The notes: generated by a model not told the origin, from the letters alone. A stretch of 64,000 bases of DNA from Acidicapsa dinghuensis (GCF_025685685.1 NZ_JAGSYH010000001.1:372001-436000), one strand, 5' to 3'; positions 17,341 to 24,950 are shown, counted from the stretch's first letter. Numbers and translations are program-made.

Positions 17341-17473
17341 TGTTCCACGTGGAGCAATTTGGCATTCAGCGGCGCGCCCAGCAGCAATTCCAGAATGTTC
17401 CACGTAGAGCAATTTGCGATCTCGAGTGTTCCACGTGGAGCAAAATCAGAGTCAAAATGTTCCACGTGGAGCA
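17341..17473. repeat. cluster of four parS-like 16-bp sites
   Basis: TGTTCCACGTGGAGCA occurs at 17341-17356, 17427-17442 and 17458-17473, and with one change (GTAGAGCA) at 17396-17411. Start-to-start distances are 55, 31 and 31 bp, about three helical turns for the last two. Three copies are followed by ATTTG. The 16-mer is one base from a perfect palindrome and from the ParB-binding site TGTTCCACGTGGAACA described for Pseudomonas chromosomes. The sites lie between the 3' end of the GH2 gene and the 5' side of the multicopper oxidase. parS is the best match; a local operator is the alternative. Confidence 0.7.
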
Positions 17474-17487
17474 ATTTGGAAACAGCC

Positions 17488-20007
17488 TCAGATCTGCCGC
17501 CTCAGCGCCACCCGCTTCGTCTGGATCGCCAGCTTGAACGGCGTCAGCTCCGGCCCATCCCAACCTTCCTTCACCGCTTCAATCCGGATCTCGCCCGGCT
17601 CCTTCGTCGATTGCACAATCACCTGCGCCAGCCCGTTAAACAAACTCCGCACCGGTTCCTTGTCCGACTCCTGGCAATTCGGGTCTCCATTACCAACACC
17701 CATCAACGTGCCTTGCCCGGAAACCTTAAATCGCAACAGATTATGCGCCAGCGGGTCGATGCGTCCTTCCTTATCCAATCCCTCCACGCGAATCACGGCC
17801 ACATCCTCGCCATCCGCATCGATCTCCATGCGATCTGCCGACAGTTTGATCGCCGCTGCCGGACCTGTCGTTTCGCGCTTCTCTGTCAGCACTACCTGAC
17901 CGCCTTTGCTGCCACGCGCTTCGATCATGCCTGGCTCATACTTCACCGACCATTCCACGTGGCCCAGATGCGGCACCTTCTGGCTTCCCGCGCTTGCGCC
18001 ATTCACGAACAACTCGACTTCATCAAGGTTCGAGTACACCCAGACTTTGATCTGGTCGCCTTCCCTGCCAGTCCAGTTCCAGTGAGGAAAGAGATGCAAA
18101 GACGGCTCCTTGCCCCACCATGCTTTGTAGTAGTAGAAGATGTCCTTCGGAAATCCGCACATATCAACGATGCCGAATTGCGAATTGATCGAGGGCCACC
18201 CATACGGCGTTGGCTCGCCGCGATAGTCGAAGCCGGTCCATGCAAAGCCACCAGCTAACCAGTCGCGCGTGCCGTAAAACTTCCACCACTCTTCCGCCGT
18301 TTCTCCCCATGGAACAACGCCATCGTATGCGTTCACCGTGTTGCGCAATGGATCGCTGGAGTACTCGCCACGCGTACCGATTGCGCTTGATGTCTCAGAG
18401 CCGTAGACCGCTTTCTTTGGATTCTTCTTGTGGTAGTCATCAGGAAATGCGAGGTTGTAGTTGAATCCGATGATGTCGAAAGCGGTTGAGACACCTTTTT
18501 CGTTGTTGCCATTCACTGCGGCGGAGACTACGCGCGTTGGGTCAAGCTCATGGCATAGGCGCACCATCGATTCGCCGACCTTTGCGCCTTGCTCGGCCAT
18601 CTCCGACTGCATCTCCCACTCTTCGTTGCCGACTGACCAGATGATGATGGAAGGCGAGTTGCGGAAGCGCTTGATCATGGTGCCTAGCTGCGCCATGCCC
18701 TCTGGATTTGAGCTCATCTGGCGGGTCTCGCACATCATCAACATGCCCATGCGCTCGCATGCTTCTACCCACTCTGGAGTGGGCATGTTGTGCGATGTGC
18801 GCACTGCGTTGCCGCCCATCTGCTGCAGCACTGCTACGCGAAAATACTGCAAACGATCAGGCAGCGCCGCGCCTACACCTGCATGGTCCTGGTGATTGCA
18901 GGTGCCTTGAATTTTGATTGATTTTCCGTTGAGGAAGAAGCCTTTGTCTGCATCGAAGACCGCGCTGCGTATGCCGAAGTTCAGCTTCTCTGCGTCGAGT
19001 GATTTTCCATCGGATTCCACTATGACGATTGCTGAGTACAGGTTGGGTGTGTCTGTGGACCAGAGCATTGGATCGCTTAATGTAGCGGTTGTTGTGTAGG
19101 ATGCCGACCCATCTGGCGCAATCGATTGCGACGCAGCTTCCGCTGTTGCTACGGTTTTGCCGGATGGGTCGAGGACTTTCCATGTGACGCGGCCGGAGAC
19201 GGCGTTGGCACTGTGGTTTTCGACTACTGTTGCAAGCTCCAATGAGGAGCTGTTTGCGCCGGGCTGATAGGCGGCGCGGACGTAGCTCTCGTACCGGCCA
19301 AGGTGCACGGGAGCGGTCTTGGTGATCCAGACGTGGCGGTAGATGCCTGCACCCTCGTAGAACCATCCGTCGCCGAAGCTGGCATCGACGCGAGCCGTCA
19401 CGCAGTTCTCTGCACCTATGGCGAGAAAGTCGGTGAGGTCGAAGCGGAATGGGACGTAGCCGTTGTCATTGCGGCCGATGAAGCAACCATTTACCCAGAC
19501 GAACACATCACGAAAGACACCATCGAAATCGAGATAGATGCGCTTGTCTGCATCGCTTGCGGGAACATTGAAGTTCTTCCGATACCAGCCGACGCTTGAC
19601 TCGGGATAGCGGCGACCTAAGGGTTTATAGCCGTGCGACATTTGTACATCGTCGTGGACGAATGGAAGCTCTACGGCCCAATCGTGCGGCAGGTTTAGCT
19701 CGCGCCATTTGGAGTCGTCGTACTTTACCTTGGCAAATTCAAATTCGCCGGTCTTGGCGAAGTCTCCCTGGCCGACGCCGAAGCCCAGGTCTTTGGCGGG
19801 ATCGACGCCGTTGCCGAACTGAAATTTCCAGCCGAAATCGAAGAGGTATCGCTCGCGCGGAGCGATTGCCGCAAGCGCCCTATCGGAGATGTCTGCGGCG
19901 GCCTCGGCGCGCGCCCATGCTGAACGCGACAACAGTGTGCCTGCAGAGATGGCGAGACCAGAAACCATCGTATTGCGAATGAGTTCGCGGCGAGAAATGC
20001 TGGACAT
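17488..20007 (-). CDS. glycoside hydrolase family 2, beta-galactosidase-like, exported
   Basis: 839 aa from ATG 20007, preceded by AAAGGAG at 7 nt; a longer reading to 20130 lacks support. The N-terminus MSSISRRELIRN plus a hydrophobic stretch resembles a Tat signal. The order is GH2 sugar-binding domain (DWAVELPFVHDD, NGCFIGRNDNGYVPF), Ig-like sandwich, TIM barrel with acid/base Glu in IIWSVGNEEW and nucleophile Glu in AVYGSETSS, then a DUF4982-like domain (VWVYSNLDEVELFVNG) and a further Ig-like C-terminus. Likely removes terminal beta-galactosyl or related residues from plant or microbial glycans in the periplasm. It stands alone, with tRNA-Ser divergent on the other side. Confidence 0.9.
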   Translation of the reverse strand: MSSISRRELIRNTMVSGLAISAGTLLSRSAWARAEAAADISDRALAAIAPRERYLFDFGWKFQFGNGVDPAKDLGFGVGQGDFAKTGEFEFAKVKYDDSKWRELNLPHDWAVELPFVHDDVQMSHGYKPLGRRYPESSVGWYRKNFNVPASDADKRIYLDFDGVFRDVFVWVNGCFIGRNDNGYVPFRFDLTDFLAIGAENCVTARVDASFGDGWFYEGAGIYRHVWITKTAPVHLGRYESYVRAAYQPGANSSSLELATVVENHSANAVSGRVTWKVLDPSGKTVATAEAASQSIAPDGSASYTTTATLSDPMLWSTDTPNLYSAIVIVESDGKSLDAEKLNFGIRSAVFDADKGFFLNGKSIKIQGTCNHQDHAGVGAALPDRLQYFRVAVLQQMGGNAVRTSHNMPTPEWVEACERMGMLMMCETRQMSSNPEGMAQLGTMIKRFRNSPSIIIWSVGNEEWEMQSEMAEQGAKVGESMVRLCHELDPTRVVSAAVNGNNEKGVSTAFDIIGFNYNLAFPDDYHKKNPKKAVYGSETSSAIGTRGEYSSDPLRNTVNAYDGVVPWGETAEEWWKFYGTRDWLAGGFAWTGFDYRGEPTPYGWPSINSQFGIVDMCGFPKDIFYYYKAWWGKEPSLHLFPHWNWTGREGDQIKVWVYSNLDEVELFVNGASAGSQKVPHLGHVEWSVKYEPGMIEARGSKGGQVVLTEKRETTGPAAAIKLSADRMEIDADGEDVAVIRVEGLDKEGRIDPLAHNLLRFKVSGQGTLMGVGNGDPNCQESDKEPVRSLFNGLAQVIVQSTKEPGEIRIEAVKEGWDGPELTPFKLAIQTKRVALRRQI

Positions 20008-20302
20008 AGGAGGCTCCTTTACCGACGGGCAACGGACACAATCGGGACGAGGCCGGGCCAGGGTTATCCAGGGGCGCGTCCCGCAAATTTCGGCGTGCTT
20101 CGGCACGGCGAATATACAGGATTGAAGCATCTGCGGTAAACGCTTTCATATTGTGGCGTCGCGGTTTGAGAGCCGACATGTGGCGCCTGATATGGGTGAT
20201 AGACCAGTGCGGAAACGGGATCTCTGGATAGCCTGGCGGGGTGGGAGCGGAGGGGTGGAGACGTGGCAATTCTGCTACACTTACGTAGTCAGTTTTGCCG
20301 AT

Positions 20303-20392
20303 GGAGAGATGGCCGAGTGGCTGAAGGCGCACGCTTGGAAAGCGTGTTTAGGGGAAACTCTAACGTGGGTTCGAATCCCACTCTCTCCGCCA
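20303..20392 (+). tRNA. tRNA-Ser (anticodon GGA)
   Basis: Complete cloverleaf with encoded CCA: acceptor GGAGAGA/TCTCTCC, anticodon stem CACGC/GCGTG around loop TTGGAAA (anticodon GGA, reads UCC/UCU), a long class-II variable arm, T arm GTGGG-TTCGAAT-CCCAC, discriminator G and CCA at 20390-20392. Ser tRNA 3' ends are frequent integration sites, and GC content drops sharply just downstream, but no duplicated 3' end was found in the window. Confidence 0.97.
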
Positions 20393-20543
20393 TAAATCCT
20401 TTAAGTTTTTGAATATAAAGAACTTAGAAACAACTTCCTGACGTTAACCCATCCAATTTACAGGACTATTTGGGACTAAATAGCCGAATCGTCTGTATTG
20501 ATGCACCTTTTGTTGCACACCATGACAACACCACCGTGTACTC

Positions 20544-20576
20544 ACTCAAAATTTGAGTACGTAAGATAGCTATACT
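20544..20576 (+). promoter_or_regulatory. operator-like palindrome and -10 candidate upstream of the Abi gene
   Basis: ACTCAAA-A-TTTGAGT (20544-20558) is a 7-bp dyad. It is nested with a second possible pairing, GTACTCA...TGAGTAC, that shares the right arm. TATACT at 20571-20576 follows and would start transcription about 50 nt before the ATG at 20635. The dyad would overlap the -35 region, a position suited to repression. Confidence 0.35.
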
Positions 20577-20634
20577 TGGTGGTAAGAAATCACAAGGACG
20601 CACGATTCCTGGTCTACAACGGGAGAACCTGCGC

Positions 20635-21561
20635 ATGGCAATTTATGACACATACTCACGACGGCAAAAAAGGTTAAATCAAACTAAACCGGACGTTTTT
20701 GTCTATGACGAATTGCCGCCGCCGCTGCGTGTGCAAATTTCAAAAATTTGGGAGAATCTGCTCTTAAGCATCCAACGCGCTACCGGTGAGCGAATGTCAG
20801 TGTTTGCCGGATTGGTCCGAGAGACAATCTTAATGGAGCGCGGTATTTTCGGTCTCACAAATTACGACCATGATTCAACAGCTTCGGTAGTCGATTACTT
20901 TATCAATGCGAAATCAGAAGATGCTATCGATGCGCTCGAAATTATGTTTGCACGCGTATTAGATGGACTCTCCCAAGTCACCGTACACTTTTATCGCGAA
21001 CCGGCAGAAAAAGCATTCAACAATGCGGTCAATGAAGTAAATCAGCGGCTTCTGCAACATGGAATTGGTCTTGCGTTCATCGGTCCCGAACTTCAACTGA
21101 TACGCAGAGACAGTGAGCACTTGCACAAAGAAGCGGTAATCCCGGCACTGACTTTACTAGCTGAAACTGGATTCGCTGGAGCCAACGACGAATACCGAAA
21201 GGCGCATGAGCACTACCGCCACGATCGGATAAAGGAATGCCTAAACGAATGTCTGAAGGCGTTTGAAAGCACGATGAAGGCGATATGTATTCGCAAAAAT
21301 TGGGTGTTCGAAAAGGGTGATACTGCAAAGAAATTGATCGATGTCTGCCTGAAGAACGGCTTACTTCCTAAGTTCATGGAGTCGCACCTTGCGGCAGTTC
21401 GATCTTCTTTGGAAAGTGCCATTCCGACAGTCCGAAATAAACTTGGCGGTCATGGCCAAGGTCATGACGTCAACGAAGCACCCGAATTCTTTGCTGAGTA
21501 TCTTCTCCATGAAACGGCTGTAACGATTGTGTTCTTAGTGAATGCGTTCAAAGCTCTTTGA
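20635..21561 (+). CDS. AbiJ-like abortive-infection family protein (STM4504/CBY_0614 type)
   Basis: 308 aa, starting after GGGAG. The N-terminus (DTYSRRQKRL, DVFVYDELPPPLRVQISKIW) matches the AbiJ N-terminal domain of the STM4504/CBY_0614 family. The C-terminal half (about 180-308) resembles the abortive-infection C-terminal domain, with the motif RNKLGGHGQG at 267-276. Arg267-x5-His273 fits the R-x4-6-H active-site pattern of HEPN ribonucleases, so an RNA-cleaving growth-arrest effector is plausible (inference). Very low GC for this window (about 35% in its first 60 bases) and adjacency to tRNA-Ser indicate acquired DNA. No partner gene on the same strand. The last 27 bp overlap the convergent antitoxin-like gene. 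Confidence 0.8.
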   Translation: MAIYDTYSRRQKRLNQTKPDVFVYDELPPPLRVQISKIWENLLLSIQRATGERMSVFAGLVRETILMERGIFGLTNYDHDSTASVVDYFINAKSEDAIDALEIMFARVLDGLSQVTVHFYREPAEKAFNNAVNEVNQRLLQHGIGLAFIGPELQLIRRDSEHLHKEAVIPALTLLAETGFAGANDEYRKAHEHYRHDRIKECLNECLKAFESTMKAICIRKNWVFEKGDTAKKLIDVCLKNGLLPKFMESHLAAVRSSLESAIPTVRNKLGGHGQGHDVNEAPEFFAEYLLHETAVTIVFLVNAFKAL

Positions 21562-21816
21562 CCGTGGATCACGCAACCACTCATCACGCAGCCTCTGCAA
21601 TCGCAGCCAGAAGCCCTCTGACGTGTGAGTCACCTCATCTAACTTCCCAGCCATCTCTACCGTGATGTCTTCCCTGCCCTCATATATCGCCCGCAATTCA
21701 TTGGCAGAGATGCTCAACAATGCGGCAGTGTCTGCATCCGACTTGCCATCAAATTCGTTGCGCAGTATCTCGCCTGGATGACAGGGATTGAACATTCTCG
21801 AAGCCATGCACCACAT
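21535..21816 (-). CDS. HigA-type antitoxin-like helix-turn-helix protein, orphan
   Basis: 93 aa; the start could also be ATG 21804 or 21795 (MFNPCHPGEIL), since no clear ribosome-binding site decides. The HigA/VapI pattern is plain: MFNPCHPGEILRNEF, a degenerate helix-turn-helix (ADTAALLSISANELRAIYEG), ITVEMAGKLDEVTHTSEGFWLRLQ. No HigB-like toxin is encoded next to it on either side. Its 3' end overlaps the Abi gene tail by 27 bp in convergent orientation, so the transcripts would be antisense there. It could silence an unlinked toxin or be a relic. Confidence 0.75.
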   Translation of the reverse strand: MWCMASRMFNPCHPGEILRNEFDGKSDADTAALLSISANELRAIYEGREDITVEMAGKLDEVTHTSEGFWLRLQRLRDEWLRDPRSKSFERIH

Positions 21817-22156
21817 TATGACTCAGGCGCGGTAACGATTACCATTGACCACCTCAATTCCCAAAGCGGTCCACGTAGCCTATATGCAGACGTTCCCCAG
21901 ATCGAGCGCCGTAAGAGCGTGGCCTGCCAATGTAGCGGGCCGCGTATGGTGTCATAGTCGAGTGATAACCGTCACATACGGAGTCTGAATCCATTGCTGC
22001 AATGAGACCGGCTCGGCATGGTGTTGCGCGAGATGCGCAGACTGGCTAGCACGCCTTTGAAACACCGAGCCGGTTAATCAGCACAGACCACCGATTTGCT
22101 TAGGCGTCCCTACCGTGTAAGCGTAAGATTGCCACACGACCCGAAGGAGATCCAAG
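21817..22156. other. intergenic region with a long inverted repeat
   Basis: 340 bp with no gene. ACCGGCTCGG (22007-22016) and CCGAGCCGGT (22065-22074) form a 10-bp perfect dyad, and GGTGTT/AACACC can extend the stem. The 48-nt interior contains a minor gcgcgAGATgcgc hairpin. The GAF-protein gene starts 82 bp after it, with a strong GAAGGAG site. A leader RNA structure or terminator is possible; no known riboswitch recognised. Confidence 0.4.
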
Positions 22157-22948
22157 TTGGAGGCTGGCCTACGCGATCCTGGCATGGAATTGCATGATCT
22201 CCTGGATGATCCGGAGTTCGCTGCACGCGTAGGTAAGAAGCGTGATTACCACCAGCCGTTCGATGCACTGCGGCAGTTGACTCAGGTTTTCGCTGAACGT
22301 CCTCAGGACGTTTTGCAGGAACTCATGAATATTGCCGTGAGCTGCTGTGGAGCTGACAGCGCCGGAATCAGCCTTGCGGAACCCAATGAAGCTGGTGAAC
22401 CTACATTTCGATGGATCGCAATCGCTGGCAGCTTTGAACAGTACCTTGGCGCTAGAACGCCAAGGTTTTTCAGCCCATGTGGAACTTGCCTCGACCGTGG
22501 CCGCGCTCAACTGTACAGCGTCACGAAGCCTTATTACGATTTCCTGGGGGTGACAGCCGATCCGATTTTGGATGGCATGCTTATCCCGTGGGAGACAGAT
22601 GAAATCCGTGGGACGATATGGGCTGTGGCTCACTATTCAGATCGGGCATTCGAACCGCAAGATTATAAATTACTTCGCAGTCTCGCGGACTTCGTTGCCA
22701 TCATCCTTCGCCAGCAGGCCGCAGAAGAAAAGGCCAAGCTCACCGCTCAAGCTGAAGCATCTGCGGCCCGAGCCCACAAAATGGCGCACCAGATCAACAA
22801 TCCTCTTCAATGCCTGACAAACACAATTTTTCTCGCAAGTCAGGGTGGTCCGGATACAGCCAGGCATATAAAACAAGCAGCTATAGATTTGGCAGCCTTA
22901 TCTGACCGAGTTAGAAAACTTCTTGCGCTTCGATACGGCGAAGACTGA
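22157..22948 (+). CDS. GAF-domain protein with histidine-kinase H-box but no ATPase domain
   Basis: 263 aa from TTG, chosen because GAAGGAG lies 7 nt upstream. Residues about 50-185 form a GAF sensor domain (MNIAVSCCGADSAGISLAE, FRWIAIAG, LIPWETDEIRGTIWAVAH). A helical segment of about 190-260 follows, with the dimerisation/phosphoacceptor motif AHQINNPLQ (His211). The residue after His is Gln212 where HisKA proteins normally have Glu/Asp, and there is no N/G1/G2 ATP-binding domain. It cannot autophosphorylate as a normal kinase; it may be a phosphotransfer or dimer partner for the receivers next door. It converges with the receiver at 23009. Confidence 0.8.
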   Translation: MEAGLRDPGMELHDLLDDPEFAARVGKKRDYHQPFDALRQLTQVFAERPQDVLQELMNIAVSCCGADSAGISLAEPNEAGEPTFRWIAIAGSFEQYLGARTPRFFSPCGTCLDRGRAQLYSVTKPYYDFLGVTADPILDGMLIPWETDEIRGTIWAVAHYSDRAFEPQDYKLLRSLADFVAIILRQQAAEEKAKLTAQAEASAARAHKMAHQINNPLQCLTNTIFLASQGGPDTARHIKQAAIDLAALSDRVRKLLALRYGED

Positions 22949-23008
22949 CCTTAGAGTCGTTAGAAAAGGATCAACTCTCAATTCAATATCCTCGAATCGC
23001 AACCCGAT

Positions 23009-23419
23009 TCAGGCAGCACCAGCAAAAAGGCAGACTGTATCTAACATCCTTTCGGGAGTTCTACGCGCAACGCAGCCGGTGATTACGGTGGTCAAATCAC
23101 CTATACCGATTGGATATGTGAGAAACGCATCGCCTCCGTGCAGCTTGCCAGAAATATCCTCCGACGCTGTGTGGAAGATGAATGCGACGTGGTCGAATTT
23201 CGGTGTTGCCCTTACGCGTCTACAAAGCTCATAGCCACTCATACCGGATAGATTTACGTCTGAAAGGATCACGTCAACATGGAGCTTGTCCAAATCGGCC
23301 AACGCCGTTTCAGCATCCGCTACATACCATGCTGCATAGCCACGGATCGATAGCAATTCAGCGAGACCTTCGGCATGTGCCTTATGGTCATCGACAACCA
23401 AGATTCTCATTTCAGTCAC
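23009..23419 (-). CDS. stand-alone receiver-domain protein lacking the conserved Lys
   Basis: 136 aa from GTG 23419, with GGAG 8 nt upstream; ATG 23410 is an alternative. Receiver fold: acidic pair DD10-11, phosphoacceptor Asp54 (ILSDVNLSG) and Thr84 (HTAS). The normally invariant Lys before Pro is Tyr102 (FLTYPIG), so signalling through phosphorylation may be altered. No output domain; the C-terminus ends in a short extra segment (ARRTPERMLDTVCLF). It is about two thirds identical by hand alignment (92/136, no gaps) to the receiver at 39166-39576, which has the same substitution. Confidence 0.85.
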   Translation of the reverse strand: MTEMRILVVDDHKAHAEGLAELLSIRGYAAWYVADAETALADLDKLHVDVILSDVNLSGMSGYELCRRVRATPKFDHVAFIFHTASEDISGKLHGGDAFLTYPIGIGDLTTVITGCVARRTPERMLDTVCLFAGAA

Positions 23420-23538
23420 GGCAACGACTCCTGCAATAGATAAATCGAACGCCAAGGGAATGGGGGAATGGAGAAGGTTAACGGGAAGATGGTCATAGTA
23501 CCGCGAATTGAGTATCGTGCGCAGAAGGTCAGTCAATC

Positions 23539-23554
23539 TGTCCCAAATGAAACA
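23539..23554. promoter_or_regulatory. TGTCCCAAATGAAACA, imperfect dyad shared by the two receiver paralogues
   Basis: It lies 120 bp upstream of the receiver start at 23419. The paralogue at 39576 has TGTCCCAAATGAGACA (39687-39702) 111 bp upstream, and both are preceded by CAATC. In the second copy the arms TGTCYCA/TGRGACA form a near-perfect dyad. Conservation at matching positions suggests a common regulator; I found no sigma-54 -24/-12 pair downstream. Confidence 0.45.
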
Positions 23555-23688
23555 GTTGTGGGTTTAACCAACCGTCAGATTAGGCTCTTATAAGTGTTCG
23601 AATCGCATCCGTAACGCAGCCTTGGCATCCATGCGACTCGCGCAACAGACCTTAAGGTTGTTGGAAGAGGCTGAACTATAATTACGCG

Positions 23689-24069
23689 GTGTCTTCAAAT
23701 CGCAGATCGCTTATCTTTATTGTCGATGACCACGATGTAATAGCCTCGACGCTGACAGAGATTCTGAACGTATCGGGATTTGAATGCGTAGGATTTTCGG
23801 ACCCGCTGAAAGCTCTTCAGGCGATTGAATCGAATGCGCCTGATGTGTTAATCGCAGATGCTCTCATGCCAAAGATGAGTGGCATCCAATTAGCCTTGCG
23901 CACAAAGACTCTATCGCCCTCTACAAAAGTCTTGATTTTAACGGCGCTTATGAATGCCGGCGAACTAGATCAAGCCCGAGGTCATGATTTTGACGTTCTC
24001 CAAAAACCAATTAGCCCGCCTGAATTAATCAGAATGCTGAATTCTCTTTGCCCAAATCATTCCGATTAG
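23689..24069 (+). CDS. stand-alone response regulator receiver protein
   Basis: 126 aa from GTG. A canonical single receiver domain with all key residues: DD13-14 (FIVDDHD), phosphoacceptor Asp57 (VLIADALMP), Thr85 (LILTALM) and Lys106 (VLQKPISP). No output domain, so it would work as a CheY/Spo0F-like phospho-relay element. It is divergent from the atypical receiver at 23419 (about 270 bp between starts) and close to the GAF/H-box protein, suggesting an incomplete two-component group. Confidence 0.85.
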   Translation: MSSNRRSLIFIVDDHDVIASTLTEILNVSGFECVGFSDPLKALQAIESNAPDVLIADALMPKMSGIQLALRTKTLSPSTKVLILTALMNAGELDQARGHDFDVLQKPISPPELIRMLNSLCPNHSD

Positions 24070-24165
24070 GCTGCCTTCATTTCTTCTTCTGATGTAACAG
24101 GCCGCGCATGGTTGATCCCAGTGGCGGTCAAGATTATCTACAGCGCATGCTCTTTGATGGGGATA

Positions 24166-24351
24166 CTATGGCTCGCGGAGCGGTTCATCATCTGGATCTT
24201 CCTCCGGCACCTTATCTTCCGGTAGTTCATCATCGTCTTCGATCTCACCCTCGTCACCGATGTTGACAATCGGAACATTGTGCTCATGGACAGTATGGTC
24301 CTCTGGAGTTGCGTCTGGACTCGGTACAAAAGGATTGTCTGCGGTGGCCAT
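24166..24351 (-). CDS. small acidic protein, unknown
   Basis: 61 aa from ATG 24351 (MATADNPFVPSPDATPED), preceded by GCGAGGAGAACACA, a strong ribosome-binding site. The C-terminal half is almost all Asp/Glu/Pro (GEIEDDDELPEDKVPEEDP), so it is probably disordered. No family recognised. Its initiation region nearly matches that of the next small gene upstream, and both lie on the minus strand 78 bp apart. Confidence 0.55.
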   Translation of the reverse strand: MATADNPFVPSPDATPEDHTVHEHNVPIVNIGDEGEIEDDDELPEDKVPEEDPDDEPLREP

Positions 24352-24429
24352 TGTGTTCTCCTCGCTGGTTGGATGCGAAGTGATCAGGATAGACAAAGGG
24401 CTACGACGGCGGCTATCTCAACGCTCTTA

Positions 24430-24591
24430 TTACTGAGATTTCTTGATGAGTTTCACCGTAACGATCCACTCTCCCGAATTGTCTTTAATCGGGATTTGAA
24501 ACTCCCCTGTCTTCTTGTTCTTGACTTGTTCCACAAGTTGCGCGGCGGCGAGTTCAGCGAAAGTTTCATCATGCTCGGGATATTGCTCCAT
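24430..24591 (-). CDS. 53-aa small protein, unknown
   Basis: ATG 24591 to TAA 24430-24432, preceded by GCGAGGAGAGACAA. The translation starts MEQYPEHDETFAELAAAQLV and ends WIVTVKLIKKSQ; it is mixed charge with a predicted N-terminal helix and C-terminal strands. Support comes from the clear ribosome-binding site, sensible composition and pairing with the acidic small gene, whose leader is nearly the same. Not recognised as a family. Confidence 0.5.
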   Translation of the reverse strand: MEQYPEHDETFAELAAAQLVEQVKNKKTGEFQIPIKDNSGEWIVTVKLIKKSQ

Positions 24592-24767
24592 TTGTCTCTC
24601 CTCGCTGACTCAGATGCCGCGATGATAGGAAAGAGTTTGTCCCGAGTTAGGTTCGACATCGAACAGTGAACAGCAATTGATGCCAAAGGCGAAGCGTAGA
24701 TCGGCAAACATTTACTATTATCGACGCGTTGAAATAATGCGGTGTGTCAAAGCAGCGAGCCGCGTGA

Positions 24768-24810
24768 GCGAGGTGCTGCCTCGATCACACTGGATTAAGG
24801 CAGACCTCGC
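24768..24810. repeat. 13-bp inverted repeat with one bulge
   Basis: GCGAGGTGCTGCCT (24768-24781) pairs with AGGCAGACCTCGC (24798-24810) around a 16-nt loop. It lies in the 359-bp gap (24592-24950) between the small genes and the LysR gene; nothing else is apparent in that gap. It could end LysR-operon transcripts from the right (140 nt after the stop) but has no T-run. Confidence 0.35.
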
Positions 24811-24950
24811 TGAGAGTTCCAAGGATTGAAAGAGAATCAATGGGACTCTGTGGGCTGTTGTGCCCACTGACGGGCATCATGCGCTCACTTTGCAGAACAA
24901 ATCTGTGCAATCTGATACGAGAAATTTGGCAATTGAGAACAGCTCGCGTC

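Noticed and set aside
17233..18258. Plus-strand frames over the parS-like cluster (peptides with repeated FHVEQ/CSTW/VPRG motifs)
   Set aside because: The recurring peptide motifs are simply translations of the repeated TGTTCCACGTGG DNA site in three frames; the rest is antisense to the GH2 gene.
23420..23554. Sigma-54 promoter between the TGTCCCA dyad and the receiver start
   Set aside because: The best GG and GC elements are about 17 bp apart, not the required 10; no -24/-12 promoter in either leader.
24453..24707. 84-codon minus frame near the small-gene pair
   Set aside because: The better supported reading is the 53-aa frame at 24430-24591, which has GAGGAG at the right distance; this one has no ribosome-binding site.
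20393..24950. Attachment-site duplicate of the tRNA-Ser 3' end
   Set aside because: I scanned for the last bases of the tRNA (CACTCTCTCCGCCA) and saw no second copy in the window, and no integrase gene.
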